A model generated the notes under the pieces. The model was not told the origin of the DNA. It saw only the letters and a list, made by a program, of their open reading frames with translations, and searched no databases. From positions 1-64,000 of the forward strand of contig JAEUIN010000248.1 of assembly GCA_016793115.1 (NCBI GenBank): 64,000 bases of DNA. Reading direction: 5' to 3'. This DNA is from Planctomycetaceae bacterium. GTDB lineage: Bacteria; Planctomycetota; Planctomycetia; Pirellulales; PNKZ01. Shown here one piece after another: positions 46,505 to 56,198 of the stretch (the first letter of the stretch is position 1; every line of letters begins with the position of its first letter). A program made the position numbers and the translations under genes.

Positions 46505-47283
46505 ATTCCAACCGACTTATGCGAATCGTCGATCTCAGCGTCGTGCTCGAAAACGACTCGAACTGGGCTCCGTGGTGGGCCCGCAATCGCGTAATCAATC
46601 AGAGTCACGCGATGGGACGCTGGGTGATTCGACTGTTATTCGGCATCGGGAAGCGGCACCTTCGTACCGGTCTCGGCTGGGCGAACGACGTCATCAAGCT
46701 GTCGACGCACGGCACGACGCACGTTGACGCGCCGTGGCACTATGCGCCGACCTCGGCGGGTAGGCCGGCGAAGACGATCGACGAAGTGCCGCTTTCGTGG
46801 TGCTATGGCCCCGGCGTGCGGTTGGATCTGCGGCACGTGGCGCCGGATACGCCAATTTCGCAGGCCGATATCAAGCGAGGGCTCACTGCGATCGGCCATG
46901 AATTGCGGCCCGGAGACATTGTCCTGGTGCAAACCGGAAACGATCGACTGCTTGGAGATCGCCGTTACTTTTCACAGGGGCCGGGCGTGAGCGCCGAGGC
47001 GACGCACTATCTTTGCGACGCCGGCGTAAAGCTGATGGGCATCGACTCTTGGGGATGGGATGCCCCCCTCGGCCGACAAGCGGCGGAAGCAAAGGCGACG
47101 GGACGTAGCGATCTCTTTTGGGCGGCACATTTCGTCGGCGTCGACAAAGAATATTGCCAAATCGAACGACTCGCCAACCTTGAGCAACTTCCGCCGCTGG
47201 GATTTACGGTTTGTGCCTTTCCCCTCAAAGTGAAGCGCGGTTCGGCCGGCCCGGCCCGCGTCGTGGCTTTGATCAACGACTGA
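46501..47283 (+). CDS. cyclase-family metal-dependent hydrolase
   Basis: 260 residues. The motif HGTTHVDAPWHY fits the HGTHxDxPxH metal site of the cyclase/kynurenine-formamidase family. Later LVQTGNDRLL and the AEATHYLCDAGVKLMGIDSWGWD region match the same fold, which hydrolyses amides or esters. The N-terminus has an insert (RWVIRLLFGIGKRHLRTG) not usual in the family. Kynurenine formamidase itself is unproven and no tryptophan-catabolic genes are near. Translationally coupled to the cytochrome gene. Confidence 0.82.
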   Translation: MNSNRLMRIVDLSVVLENDSNWAPWWARNRVINQSHAMGRWVIRLLFGIGKRHLRTGLGWANDVIKLSTHGTTHVDAPWHYAPTSAGRPAKTIDEVPLSWCYGPGVRLDLRHVAPDTPISQADIKRGLTAIGHELRPGDIVLVQTGNDRLLGDRRYFSQGPGVSAEATHYLCDAGVKLMGIDSWGWDAPLGRQAAEAKATGRSDLFWAAHFVGVDKEYCQIERLANLEQLPPLGFTVCAFPLKVKRGSAGPARVVALIND

Positions 47284-47303
47284 CTTGCAAAGGAGGGGCG
47301 CGA

Positions 47304-47720
47304 GTGCCTGCCGTTTATGAACACCACCACACCGTCGCGGCCGACGAGATCGACCTCAACGGCCATGTGAATAACTTACGCTATCTGCATTGGGCGCTCG
47401 ATGCCGCCGTCGCTCATTCGCGCGCCCAAGGCTGGGGGCGGGCCGACTACGAACGGCTCGGAGCGATTTGGGTCGTCCGCTCCCATGCGATCAAGTATCT
47501 GCAATCGGCCGTGTTGGGCGACGACGTCGTCGTGCGCACTTGGGTGGCAGGCATGAAGAAGTTTTCATCGACGCGCAAGTATCGTATGGTCCGTGTGAGC
47601 GACAATTTGCAACTCGCGGCCGCGGAAACGGAGTGGGTGCTGGTCGACATCGCCTCGCGCGGTTTGGCGAAGATTCCCGCTGAGTTGATTAACTCCTTCA
47701 CGATCGTCGAGCAACCGTGA
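47304..47720 (+). CDS. acyl-CoA thioesterase, hotdog fold
   Basis: 138 residues from GTG 47304, which follows a near-perfect aaggagggg ribosome-binding site. The N-terminal segment VAADEIDLNGHVNNLRYLHW has the catalytic Asp/Asn-Gly-His-Val-Asn pattern of the YbgC/4HBT group, with Asp and His placed as expected. VVRSHAIKYLQSAVLGDDV is the central helix-strand. Hydrolyses acyl-CoA or acyl-ACP thioesters. Lies 20 bases after the cyclase stop, so it is likely in the same transcript. Confidence 0.85.
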   Translation: MPAVYEHHHTVAADEIDLNGHVNNLRYLHWALDAAVAHSRAQGWGRADYERLGAIWVVRSHAIKYLQSAVLGDDVVVRTWVAGMKKFSSTRKYRMVRVSDNLQLAAAETEWVLVDIASRGLAKIPAELINSFTIVEQP

Positions 47721-47857
47721 TCTGTGAGTTCGGCGTTGCGCGATCGCTTAGTTTTCGGCAAGGGCAAAATACAAGATGCGGCGCGGACGTCGCGGTTCGA
47801 CCGGGAGCGCATTTCCGCTCAAATCGGCGGATTCCGTCCTTGGCGTGCGCCGAGCCC

Positions 47858-47886
47858 TTGACACTTTTTCCGGGCGAAACTAACAC
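47858..47886 (+). promoter_or_regulatory. candidate promoter for the acidic-protein operon
   Basis: TTGACA at 47858-47863 and TAACAC at 47881-47886 with a 17-base spacer. The 300 bases between 47720 and 48022 carry no gene. Confidence 0.4.
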
Positions 47887-48021
47887 CATGAGGAGTGCGA
47901 CCGCGCGGACATTTGGATCGGCTCCGGCTGCGTGCGTAAGATGTTATGTGGTGATTTGTCGCTTGGGCCCAAGCGGCGAATACGGATTCAGTGCGGCCGA
48001 GATGAACGACAGGAGCGATGC

Positions 48022-48288
48022 ATGTCCGGCGGATTCGACGACGATGAAGATTTCGACGAACTAGTACCCGAGTCGACGGAGGCAGTCGACCCGTCGGTTC
48101 TGCTGCCCGCCGGCGGCGCGGTGGAAGAGGAGATCTGGGACGAAGCCGACTTCGACGAAGACTTCGATGAAGACTTCGCCGACGAGCCGGACGAAGATCT
48201 CGAACGGTTCGAAAAGGAGCTGAACGATGAAAACGTCCAGTCGCCGACGGCGCCGGATGACGACGAAGAGTTCGACGAAGATTTTTAG
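48022..48288 (+). CDS. highly acidic small protein
   Basis: 88 residues from ATG 48022, with aggagc upstream. Nearly half Asp and Glu, in runs such as DEADFDEDFDEDFADEPDED and DDDEEFDEDF. No fold is predicted. It probably stays disordered and may bind basic partners or cations. Followed 82 bases later by the TPR protein. Similar acidic proteins occur across planctomycetes, function unknown. Confidence 0.65.
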   Translation: MSGGFDDDEDFDELVPESTEAVDPSVLLPAGGAVEEEIWDEADFDEDFDEDFADEPDEDLERFEKELNDENVQSPTAPDDDEEFDEDF

Positions 48289-48370
48289 TCCCTAAACCGA
48301 CCGCGGCGGCGAGCGGGCGACGGCTACGGACGGCCGACGCCGGACGACAGAGGCGACTTGAGGATCGAAG

Positions 48371-48862
48371 ATGACAAAACACGCCGATGACGCCTCTTCG
48401 GGAGACGCCAAGCACGACGCCCTCGGAACCTGGCCCGAGGCGGCGCTTGCGCCGTTTCGCAAGCAATCGCAGGCGGAGTTTGAAATCGATTTTTTCGACT
48501 CAATTTTGGCTCGCGCGCCGGCCTATATCGACGTCTTGCGTTGCCAAGGAGAGCTTCTCAGCCGCAAAGGATTGCACGAGCGGGCGCTGTTGATCGATCG
48601 CCGTTTGGCGGAGTTGGCTCCAACCGATGCGGTAGTGCTCTACAATCTAGCCTGCAGTTTGTCGCGGAATGAAATCTTCGACGAGGCGCTGGTCGCGTTA
48701 CGCCGCGGTTTGGAAAACGGCTACGACGACTTCGAATATCTCGAGCTCGACGGCGACTTCGACGGACTGCGCGCCGATCCTCGCTTCCAAGCGCTGGTCG
48801 AGGAGTTTACGCCGTCGCACGTCGTGAAGCGGCGGGCCAAGAAGTCGCGGAAGAAGTCGTAA
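48371..48862 (+). CDS. TPR-type repeat protein
   Basis: 163 residues. Two tetratricopeptide-like repeats lie at about residues 50-115 (LRCQGELLSRKGLHERALLI and VLYNLACSLSRNEIFDEALV), followed by the short block DFDGLRADPRFQALVEEF, common after TPRs. The C-terminus is basic (KRRAKKSRKKS). Cytoplasmic, likely protein-protein interaction; the acidic protein just upstream would be an obvious electrostatic partner (inference). Confidence 0.8.
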   Translation: MTKHADDASSGDAKHDALGTWPEAALAPFRKQSQAEFEIDFFDSILARAPAYIDVLRCQGELLSRKGLHERALLIDRRLAELAPTDAVVLYNLACSLSRNEIFDEALVALRRGLENGYDDFEYLELDGDFDGLRADPRFQALVEEFTPSHVVKRRAKKSRKKS

Positions 48863-48988
48863 GCCGGGCGTCGGTTGCAGTAATCTTCACTTCGGGTGCA
48901 CGTGTCGCCGCGATTGCCAAGATTCTCAAGTCTTGGTCTACTTTGGGTTTCGCTCACTTCGCGAACCCTCTAGATATCACGTCGCGCT

Positions 48989-51900
48989 ATGTTTCGTCCC
49001 GTTGCCGCCAACGCCGATTTTCCCGCTCTTGAGTCTGAAGTCCTGCAGTTTTGGCGCGAGCGGAGGATTTACGAAAAATCGTTGGAGCGGCCGTCGCCCG
49101 CGGGGCCGTTCGTGTTTTTTGAAGGTCCGCCGACGGCCAACGGAATGCCGCATCCGGGCCACTGCTTGACCCGGGCCATCAAAGACGTGTTCCCCCGGTA
49201 TCGCACGATGCGCGGCTATCGCTGCCTGCGCAAAGCCGGTTGGGACACGCATGGACTGCCCGTCGAAGTCGAGGTCTGCAAAGAACTTGGCATCCATTCA
49301 AAGGAAGAGATCGAAGCGTTCGGCATCGAGCCGTTTATCAAGAAGTGCCAACAGAGCGTTTGGCGCTACATGCAGCAATGGGAGCGGCTCACCGAGCGGC
49401 TCGGATTCTGGGTCGACCTGCGCGAGGCGTACGTCACCTACCACAAGTCGTTCGTCGAAAGCGCCTGGTGGTCGCTCAAGCAACTGTTCGACCAAGGCCT
49501 GCTTTACCAAGGGCACAAAATCGTCTGGTGGTGGGCCCAGGGCGGCACGGCGCTATCGAGCGGCGAAGTCGGTCAAGGCTATCGACAAGTGGCCGACCCG
49601 AGCGTGTATGTGCGGTTTCCGGTCGTCGTCGACGACAAAGCGAAAAGTCTTGGCCTAGACACCGATACGAGCCTGCTCGTCTGGACGACCACTCCTTGGA
49701 CGTTGCCAAGCAACCAATTCGCAGCCGTCCATCCTGAGTTGGAATACGTCGTCGTCAGCGACGAGCACGATGGTAAAACGCAGAAGTTGATCGTTGCTGC
49801 AGCGTTGCGCGAGACGCTTGCCGCGAAAGTCGGCCGCGAATTACCGATTGTCAAATCGCTGAAAGGCAGGGAACTGGTCGGCCTGTGCTATCAACCGCCG
49901 TTCGCTTACTACGCGAAGTCGTTGGCCTGCACGAAGGGCACGCTTCAAGCCGGCGGGTCTGAAGTCGTCGCTTGGCGAATCGTCGCCGCCGATTTCGTGA
50001 CGACGGACAGCGGAACCGGCAGCGTGCACATCGCACCCGCTTTCGGCGAAGTCGACTACGACGTGCTGCAAACGGAAAAGGCTCGGTTTGCTGCCGGCGG
50101 ACCGGAACTCATCTGCGCCGTCGGGCCCGACGGCAAGTTTACGAAGGACGCACCGGAGTACGAAGGCCGCTGGGTCAAGGAAGCCGACAAAGACATTGCG
50201 CGTGCGATTCGCGATCGCGGTCTGCTTTGGCATCGCGAAGAATATCTGCACGACTACCCGTTTTGCTGGCGGGCCGAACAGGATCCGCTCATACAGTATC
50301 CGCGCAAGAGTTGGTTCATTCGCACGAGCCAATTCAAAGAGGCGATGCTTGAAAACAACGCGCAGATCAACTGGCTGCCGGATCACATTCGCGACGGCCG
50401 CTTCGGCAACTTCTTGGCGACGAACGTCGACTGGGCCCTCTCGCGCGAGCGTTACTGGGGAACCCCGCTGCCGATTTGGGTCTGCCAACAGACCGGCAGA
50501 ATGGAAGCGATCGCGTCGTATGATGAACTGCTCGCGAAGCCGGGCCTCAAGGGGGCCGACGCCTGGACGAAGGCCAAAGCGGCCGATTCGAACCTGCCCG
50601 ACGACTTGATGGTCCACAAGCCGTACATCGACGAGATCTCCTACGACTCGCCCTTCGCCGCCGGCGCCGAGATGCGCCGTGTGTCCGAGGTGATCGATTG
50701 CTGGTACGACTCGGGCGCGATGCCCTTCGCGCAATGGGGTTATCCACACAAGGCCGAGAGCAAAGCGAATTTCAATAGTCAATTTCCCGCCGACTTCATC
50801 AGCGAAGCGATCGATCAGACCCGTGGTTGGTTTTACAGCCAGTTGGCGATCAGCACGCTGCTCTTCGGAGAGGGGAAGTCGGAGGGACGAGAGGGGAAGG
50901 TTCGGAAAGAGGCGCATCCTTATCCTCACCCGTTCAAGAACTGCATCGTTCTTGGACTAATGCTCGGCGAAGACGGGCAGAAGATGTCGAAGAGCAAACG
51001 CAATTACCGCGAGCCGAACGAAATCTTCGACAAGTACGGGGCCGATGCGCTCCGCTGGTACTTCTACGCGAACTCACCGCCTTGGACTTCGATTCGCTAT
51101 AGCGAACAGGCGATCAAGGAGAGTATCCCCGAGTTCCTGTTACGACTCTGGAACTGCTATAGCTTCTTCGTGATTTACGCAGGCATCGATGGCTTCGATC
51201 CGGCCGCGGAACTCGGAGGGGGACCGTTCGACGATCTCCGCCCCGAAGTTCTCGCGCAGGCCAAATCTTATCGTCCGATTAAAGATCGGGGTGAACTCGA
51301 TCGCTGGATATTAAGCGAGCTGCACCGCACGACGGCGGCCGTCACCGAGCTAATGGACGCCTATGACAACTTCAACGCGTGCGCAAAGTTGATTGCCTTC
51401 GTCGACGCGCTCAGTAATTGGTATGTCCGCCGTAGTCGCGATCGCTTTTGGAGTGAAGAGAAACGCGATGCCGCGAAGCTCGACGCCTACTGGACGCTCT
51501 ACGAATGCCTTGTGACCACGACGAAGCTTATCGCGCCGTTCACGCCGTTCTTGGCCGAAACGCTCTGGCGGAATCTCGCCGTCGCCGGAACGAGCAACGG
51601 CAAGGAAGCGAACGTGTTGGAGAGCGTGCATCTTTGCGACTACCCGACGGCCGGCGTTGCCGTAATCGACGAGACGCTCTCAACGCAGATGAATCTCGTT
51701 CGCGAAGTGGTTTCACTCGGCCGCAGCGCGCGGATGGGTTCGAAGCTCAAAGTCCGCCAGCCGTTGGCCAAAGTCGAAATTTGCTTGGCACACGACGCAA
51801 GTCACGCTTGGCTCGAGCAGCATGCCGACTTGATTCGTGAAGAACTCAACGTGAAGAAAGTCGAGTTCGCGACTCGGGCCGACGAGTACGTCGCCTACAC

Positions 51901-52426
51901 CGTGTTGCCCGATTTGAAAAAGCTTGGCCCGAAGCTCGGCAAGCGGCTGCCGCTCGTGAAGCAGGCCTTGGCCAAAGTCGACGCCGCGGCGCTGCTCGAG
52001 CAGCTAGAAACCACGAAGCAGGCGACGCTCGAACTCAGCGACGGCCCGCTGGTGCTCGACGCGGAAGACGTACAGGTGCGCCTCCAAGCCAAGCCGGGTT
52101 GGGCCGCGGCTCATAGCGCGGCGGGAGTCGTCGTCGTGTCGACCGAGGTGACGCCGGAACTCATTGCGGAAGGATTGGCCCGCGACTTCGTCCATAGTAT
52201 TCAGAACATCCGCAAAGACATGAGCTGCAAGTACACCGACCGAATCGCCGTCGGCGTCGTCGGCGACGGAGAGCCGGTCGCCGCGCTCAAGCAATTCGCG
52301 GATTACGTTCGTGGAGAGACGCTGGCGACGTCGTTCGAGTTCTCGCCGCTTGCGGGCGCGACGGCGACGGAGATTCCGCTTGGCGGACAAACGCTTCAAG
52401 TCTTCGTCCAGGTGCGGCCGTCGTGA
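48989..52426 (+). CDS. ileS: isoleucyl-tRNA synthetase, eukaryote-like type 2
   Basis: 1145 residues. Class I signature [13 protein letters not shown] (HxGH) near residue 50 and KMSKSKRNY near residue 668. CP1 editing domain between, including [12 protein letters not shown] and [15 protein letters not shown]. Anticodon-binding and C-terminal domains follow the type 2 (IleS2) layout: [16 protein letters not shown], then [15 protein letters not shown]. The C-terminal zinc finger of type 1 enzymes is not visible. Type 2 enzymes are typically insensitive to mupirocin. In the editing-domain connection the usual TALS segment is [19 protein letters not shown], lacking the CxxC zinc pair often seen there. 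Confidence 0.95.
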   Translation: MFRPVAANADFPALESEVLQFWRERRIYEKSLERPSPAGPFVFFEGPPTANGMPHPGHCLTRAIKDVFPRYRTMRGYRCLRKAGWDTHGLPVEVEVCKELGIHSKEEIEAFGIEPFIKKCQQSVWRYMQQWERLTERLGFWVDLREAYVTYHKSFVESAWWSLKQLFDQGLLYQGHKIVWWWAQGGTALSSGEVGQGYRQVADPSVYVRFPVVVDDKAKSLGLDTDTSLLVWTTTPWTLPSNQFAAVHPELEYVVVSDEHDGKTQKLIVAAALRETLAAKVGRELPIVKSLKGRELVGLCYQPPFAYYAKSLACTKGTLQAGGSEVVAWRIVAADFVTTDSGTGSVHIAPAFGEVDYDVLQTEKARFAAGGPELICAVGPDGKFTKDAPEYEGRWVKEADKDIARAIRDRGLLWHREEYLHDYPFCWRAEQDPLIQYPRKSWFIRTSQFKEAMLENNAQINWLPDHIRDGRFGNFLATNVDWALSRERYWGTPLPIWVCQQTGRMEAIASYDELLAKPGLKGADAWTKAKAADSNLPDDLMVHKPYIDEISYDSPFAAGAEMRRVSEVIDCWYDSGAMPFAQWGYPHKAESKANFNSQFPADFISEAIDQTRGWFYSQLAISTLLFGEGKSEGREGKVRKEAHPYPHPFKNCIVLGLMLGEDGQKMSKSKRNYREPNEIFDKYGADALRWYFYANSPPWTSIRYSEQAIKESIPEFLLRLWNCYSFFVIYAGIDGFDPAAELGGGPFDDLRPEVLAQAKSYRPIKDRGELDRWILSELHRTTAAVTELMDAYDNFNACAKLIAFVDALSNWYVRRSRDRFWSEEKRDAAKLDAYWTLYECLVTTTKLIAPFTPFLAETLWRNLAVAGTSNGKEANVLESVHLCDYPTAGVAVIDETLSTQMNLVREVVSLGRSARMGSKLKVRQPLAKVEICLAHDASHAWLEQHADLIREELNVKKVEFATRADEYVAYTVLPDLKKLGPKLGKRLPLVKQALAKVDAAALLEQLETTKQATLELSDGPLVLDAEDVQVRLQAKPGWAAAHSAAGVVVVSTEVTPELIAEGLARDFVHSIQNIRKDMSCKYTDRIAVGVVGDGEPVAALKQFADYVRGETLATSFEFSPLAGATATEIPLGGQTLQVFVQVRPS

Positions 52427-53073
52427 TGGCGAATCCCGTCCAGCATTCCGGTGCCGGCAAGCTCAGCGTCGTTGTACTCATTTCCGGCGGCGGGACGACG
52501 CTGCGCAATTTGCTTGCGCACATTGAGCGGCGCGGCCTGCCGGTGCAAGTCGTTCGCGTAATCGCCAGCACGCCGAAGGCCCGCGGCTTGGAATATGCCT
52601 GCGCCGCCGGCATTCCGACCTCGATTTATGAGCGAAAGGACTTCGCGACCGACGAAGAGTACGGCCACGCAATTTTCGGCGAGTGCCGTCGTGGGCCGTG
52701 TGATTACGTTGTCATGGGGGGCTTTCTCAAGTTTGTGCCGATCCCCGACGACTTCTTGTATCGCGTGATCAATATCCATCCGGCTCTGATCCCGGCCTTC
52801 TGCGGCCACGGGATGTACGGGCACCACGTGCACGAAGCGGTGCTTGCCTACGGCGCGAAGCTGTCCGGTTGCACCGTTCACTTCGTCGACAACGAATACG
52901 ACCACGGCCCAATCATCTTGCAGCGGGCCGTGCCGGTCGTCGACGGCGACACGCCCGATTCGCTCGCCGCCCGCGTGTTCGAGGCGGAGTGCGAAGCGTA
53001 TCCCGAAGCGCTGCGTATGCTCGCGGCCGGCCGCGTAGTCTGCGAAGGACGGCAGATCCGAATCGTCGAGTAG
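52426..53073 (+). CDS. purN: phosphoribosylglycinamide formyltransferase
   Basis: 215 residues. Third step of purine synthesis, transfers formyl from 10-formyl-THF to GAR. GGGTTLRNLLAHI (phosphate loop), the catalytic Asn and His in INIHPALIPAF and Asp in the EYDHGPIILQ block form the usual N-H-D triad. GHGMYGHHVHEAVL contains the folate-site His. The start ATG overlaps the ileS stop (TGATG), with a GTG one codon earlier also possible. Confidence 0.94.
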   Translation: MANPVQHSGAGKLSVVVLISGGGTTLRNLLAHIERRGLPVQVVRVIASTPKARGLEYACAAGIPTSIYERKDFATDEEYGHAIFGECRRGPCDYVVMGGFLKFVPIPDDFLYRVINIHPALIPAFCGHGMYGHHVHEAVLAYGAKLSGCTVHFVDNEYDHGPIILQRAVPVVDGDTPDSLAARVFEAECEAYPEALRMLAAGRVVCEGRQIRIVE

Positions 53074-53589
53074 TCAGACGTAGCCGTGGCGGCGATAGAG
53101 CCGCATCGCAGCGGTCCAAGCGGAATGCGTTTCTAAAGTAAGTTCGCGTTCACCAAGCTCAAGCGCCTGTTGCTCGACCGTTTGCAACAGGGCCGTGCCG
53201 ATGCCGCGACGGCGTTGCGTCGGGGCGACCATGAGCCATTGAATTGCGGCGACCTCGGCCGGCGCCCGTCCGGTGCGGCCTAGCGAGATGGAACCGACCA
53301 CGAGCGGAGTAATGCCGCTCGATTGCGGAGGCAAAACCTCCGGGCTCTCGAAGGTCGCCATCCACATTCGCTCGTGTTGCCACCAGGGCTTCGAAGTGAA
53401 CTCGCGATCGAAATCCGTCGCAGTCCAGGGACGTGCCGCGGCAATGAGATCAGCAAACGCCGCGGCACGAAGCGCGAGCCAAACCGCGACGTCGTCCGGC
53501 CCTGCAAACGGCCGAATCGTTAGGCCCGGCACGACGTCGGCCCCAACTTGGATAATCGGCGACTTTCGTAAGCGAAGTATATTGGACAT
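53074..53589 (-). CDS. GNAT-family N-acetyltransferase
   Basis: 171 residues. An acetyl-CoA-dependent transferase fold: APAEVAAIQWLMVAPTQRRR gives strand 4 and the QRRRGIGTALL pyrophosphate loop (Q/RxxGxG/A), with the final ETHSAWTAAMRLYRRHGYV as the usual ending. N-terminal part LTIRPFAGPDDVAVWLALR. Substrate unknown. Convergent with purN: the two stop codons adjoin exactly. Confidence 0.88.
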   Translation of the reverse strand: MSNILRLRKSPIIQVGADVVPGLTIRPFAGPDDVAVWLALRAAAFADLIAAARPWTATDFDREFTSKPWWQHERMWMATFESPEVLPPQSSGITPLVVGSISLGRTGRAPAEVAAIQWLMVAPTQRRRGIGTALLQTVEQQALELGERELTLETHSAWTAAMRLYRRHGYV

Positions 53590-53649
53590 CGTGACGGAAG
53601 TGCGCAGAATTGCTTCGCCGCAGACTAGTCATTAAAGTCGACTAAATCC

Positions 53650-53721
53650 ACGCAAGTTGTTTGCTTGCGTCAATTTAAGTCAAAATGCGACGACTGCGTC
53701 GATTTTCAAGCTAAAAATCGA
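53650..53721. promoter_or_regulatory. paired inverted repeats, candidate DeoR operators
   Basis: Two inverted repeats with 7-base spacers: acgcaag/cttgcgt (53650-53670) and tcgatttt/aaaatcga (53699-53721). They lie in an AT-rich gap before the DeoR-type regulator and the microcompartment genes. Related TGTCATA words follow at about 53740 and 53760. Confidence 0.45.
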
Positions 53722-53792
53722 CAATAGGTGATTGTTATCTGTCATAAAATGGAAGAGAATTGTCATATTGTTTGGCAAAGGAATTCCACGAT

Positions 53793-54566
53793 ATGGCGGT
53801 AGTCGAGGAACGTCGGTCGAAGCTTTTGGAACTCGTCAGGGAACGCGGATTCGCCGCCCTGCCCGACTTGGCCGAGTTGCTCACCGTCAGCGAATCGACC
53901 GTCCGGCGCGACCTGGAAGCCTTGGAAGAGAGCGGCCACGCGCGTCGTACGCACGGCGGAGTGTTCTACACGGGAGCTTCTCCGAAGCTGCCCCACTTCG
54001 ATCAACTCCAGCCGGCGCATTGGGACAAGAAACGAGCCTTGGCTCGTATAGCGGCGGAACTGATCGAAGACGGCGATACGGTGCTGCTCGACGGCGGCAC
54101 CACGACTTACGAAGTGGCCCGGCTCCTGGTCGGCCGGCCGCTGCAGATTGTGACCAACTCGCTGCCCGTGGCGAACTTGTTCGCCTCGAACGCGACCACC
54201 GACCTAGTGCTCTTAGGAGGCTACGTGTATCCGCGAACCGGCGTCTCGCTCGGCCCCTACGCGAATGAGATGCTTGCGCGGCTCAACGTACGTCGGACCG
54301 TGCTCAGCGTCGCCGGCATCAATGACCGCGGCTTTTACAACAGCAATCTTCTCTTGGTGGAAACGGAGCGAGCGATGATGCGAGCCGGCGAAGAAGTGAT
54401 CGTCGTCGCCGACAGCACGAAGTTCGGCCACCAGAGCTTGGCCCATTTGGCGTCGCTCGAGGAAGCGACGCAACTGGTCGTCGACGACGGGATCGGGTCG
54501 GAATGGAAAAGGAAAGTCGAAGCCGCCGGAGTACGCCTCACGATCGCTCCGAAGCTTACGGCATGA
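53793..54566 (+). CDS. DeoR-family transcriptional regulator of the microcompartment operon
   Basis: 257 residues from ATG 53793. An N-terminal winged helix-turn-helix (LPDLAELLTVSESTVRRDLE, then GHARRTHGGVF) is followed by the DeoR sugar-phosphate sensor domain (DTVLLDGGTTTYEVARLL, QIVTNSLPVANLF, SVAGINDRGFYNSN). Effectors of this family are phosphorylated sugars, here probably fuculose- or rhamnulose-1-phosphate. Sits at the head of the BMC genes with the same orientation and 82 bases from pduL, so it is the likely local repressor. Confidence 0.92.
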   Translation: MAVVEERRSKLLELVRERGFAALPDLAELLTVSESTVRRDLEALEESGHARRTHGGVFYTGASPKLPHFDQLQPAHWDKKRALARIAAELIEDGDTVLLDGGTTTYEVARLLVGRPLQIVTNSLPVANLFASNATTDLVLLGGYVYPRTGVSLGPYANEMLARLNVRRTVLSVAGINDRGFYNSNLLLVETERAMMRAGEEVIVVADSTKFGHQSLAHLASLEEATQLVVDDGIGSEWKRKVEAAGVRLTIAPKLTA

Positions 54567-54648
54567 CGGGGCGGGAAGCGATGACCGCCGAACGCCCGGG
54601 AAACGAATTCTCACCAGTAACTAGCTACCAGCTTCCAGCAACTGCCCA

Positions 54649-55311
54649 ATGAGCATCGCCTCCTCCTTAGATCGGGCGACGATTGAAAAGATCGTCCGTG
54701 AAATCGTCTACAAACAGCGCCCACAGTCGCCCAAGGAACGAGAACTGGTCGTGAGCGTTTCCGCGCGGCACGTCCATCTGACCGACGAAGACGTCGAGAT
54801 TCTGTTCGGCCGGGGCGCGGTGCTTACGGAAGAGAAGCCTCTCTATCAAGACGGCTTCTACGCCGCCGCTGAAACCGTCATGGTCGTCGGCCCGCGCAAG
54901 CGAATGCTGCCGACGGTGCGGGTGCTGGGGCCGACGCGACCGTTTAGCCAAGTGGAACTTGCCTTCACGGACGGTATTTCGCTCGGCATCGACCTGCCGG
55001 TGCGGCCGAGCGGCAAGATCGAAGGGACGCCGGGCTGCGTGCTCGTCGGCCCGAAGGGAGTCGTCGAGTTGAAGCAAGGCGTGATCCGGGCGGAGCGACA
55101 CGTGCACATGAACTTCGACGACGCGGCTCGTTACGGCGTGAAGAACGGCGATCGAATGAGCTTGCGCATCAAGTCGAGCTGCACGACGACGTTTGAAGAC
55201 TTGCTCGTTCGAGCGGACGCCACCAGCAAGTTGGAAGTGCACATCGATACCGACGAAGGCAACGCCGTCGATTTGGATCACGCGACGAAAGTGGAACTGA
55301 TTAAGCAGTAA
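54649..55311 (+). CDS. pduL: PduL-type phosphotransacylase
   Basis: 220 residues. Converts acyl-CoA to acyl-phosphate inside the compartment and recycles CoA. Two PduL domains carry the zinc-binding HVHL ([13 protein letters not shown]) and the second [10 protein letters not shown]. The N-terminal [18 protein letters not shown] is an amphipathic helix of the encapsulation-peptide type, followed by a short linker ([11 protein letters not shown]). No Shine-Dalgarno site: the leader is A/C-rich (ccagcaactgccca). Confidence 0.93.
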   Translation: MSIASSLDRATIEKIVREIVYKQRPQSPKERELVVSVSARHVHLTDEDVEILFGRGAVLTEEKPLYQDGFYAAAETVMVVGPRKRMLPTVRVLGPTRPFSQVELAFTDGISLGIDLPVRPSGKIEGTPGCVLVGPKGVVELKQGVIRAERHVHMNFDDAARYGVKNGDRMSLRIKSSCTTTFEDLLVRADATSKLEVHIDTDEGNAVDLDHATKVELIKQ

Positions 55312-55347
55312 GTTGGACGTATTAACCCCGTTTTGGAGTGCTGAGAG

Positions 55348-55647
55348 ATGGCGAAAGCTTTTGAAGCGCTGGGCATGATCGAGACCAAGGGCTTCGTGGC
55401 CCTGGTCGAAGCCAGCGATGCGATGATGAAGGCCGCGAACGTGAAGTTCCTCGGCTGGGACAAAGTGGGCAGCGGTCTGGTGACGGCGTTCGTCACCGGC
55501 GACGTGGCCGCCGTGAAGGCCGCGACCGACGCGGGCGCTTCGGCCGCCGGACGCATCGGCGAGGTGGTGAGCGTGCAAGTAATTCCGCGCCCGCACGACG
55601 ACATCGGCGTGGTTCTGCCGTCGGGCGTGTTGTCGGCGGCCGAATAG
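55348..55647 (+). CDS. BMC-H shell protein (hexamer)
   Basis: 99 residues, one BMC domain. Opening [21 protein letters not shown] and the pore segment [19 protein letters not shown] are standard. [19 protein letters not shown] ends the domain. Forms hexameric tiles of the shell facet. GGAG ribosome-binding site eight bases upstream. Pore residues G-S-G-L leave a small polar opening. Confidence 0.95.
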   Translation: MAKAFEALGMIETKGFVALVEASDAMMKAANVKFLGWDKVGSGLVTAFVTGDVAAVKAATDAGASAAGRIGEVVSVQVIPRPHDDIGVVLPSGVLSAAE

Positions 55648-55695
55648 GTTTGTATCTGAGATTCCAGATCTGAATCGGAAATAGGAACGACGGCG

Positions 55696-56121
55696 ATGGC
55701 TGTGAGCCGCAAGAAAGCTCCGCGAAAGACGACCGGCAAGGCGAAAGCCGCGCCGCGACGTCGGGCCGTCGCCGCAAAGTTAGACGATGCGGCTGCGCAG
55801 CCTGCGACGCCGCCTGAAGTTGTACAGCTCCCAGTTAAGGAACAACGACCCATGAACGATGCGATTGGTTTGGTGGAAACGAAGGGCTTGGTGACGTTGG
55901 TCGAAGCGACCGATGCGATGGCGAAGGCCGCGAACGTAGAAATCGTGAAGCGGATTTCGATCGGCGGCGGTTTAGTGACCACCGTCGTTCGCGGCGACGT
56001 CGGCAGTGTCCGCGCGGCCGTCGAGGCGGGCGTGCAAGCGGGCCAACAAGTCGGCGAAGTCGCCGCGAGCCACGTGATCCCGCGTCCGTCGGAAGGCCTC
56101 GTTAAGGCGTACTTGGCATAG
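55696..56121 (+). CDS. BMC-H shell protein with Lys/Arg-rich N-terminal extension
   Basis: 141 residues from ATG 55696. Residues 53-141 are an ordinary BMC-H domain (IGLVETKGLVTLVEATDAM, pore SIGGGLVTT). The first 52 residues are basic (SRKKAPRKTTGKAKAAPRRR) and then Pro/Ala-rich. A second in-frame ATG at 55852 with its own taagga ribosome-binding site would give the bare 89-residue shell protein, so two forms may be made. A paralogue of the gene at 55348, about half identical by eye. Confidence 0.92.
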   Translation: MAVSRKKAPRKTTGKAKAAPRRRAVAAKLDDAAAQPATPPEVVQLPVKEQRPMNDAIGLVETKGLVTLVEATDAMAKAANVEIVKRISIGGGLVTTVVRGDVGSVRAAVEAGVQAGQQVGEVAASHVIPRPSEGLVKAYLA

Positions 56122-56156
56122 TATTTGGCCGCGTTCCTCGTCGACGCGCTTCGACG

Positions 56157-56175
56157 CGCGGAGACAAGCTCCGCG
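56157..56175. repeat. short hairpin related to the REP-like element
   Basis: Stem cgcggag/ctccgcg with a 5-base loop between the second BMC-H gene and the kinase gene. The flank ggctaaa repeats the outer end of the inverted repeat at 2707-2778. Could tune expression within the operon. Confidence 0.4.
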
Positions 56176-56198
56176 GCTAAATTCAGGAGACATCACGG

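Noticed and set aside
54567..54648. A riboswitch-like element before pduL
   Set aside because: No conserved stems or known aptamer motif, only an A/C-rich leader.
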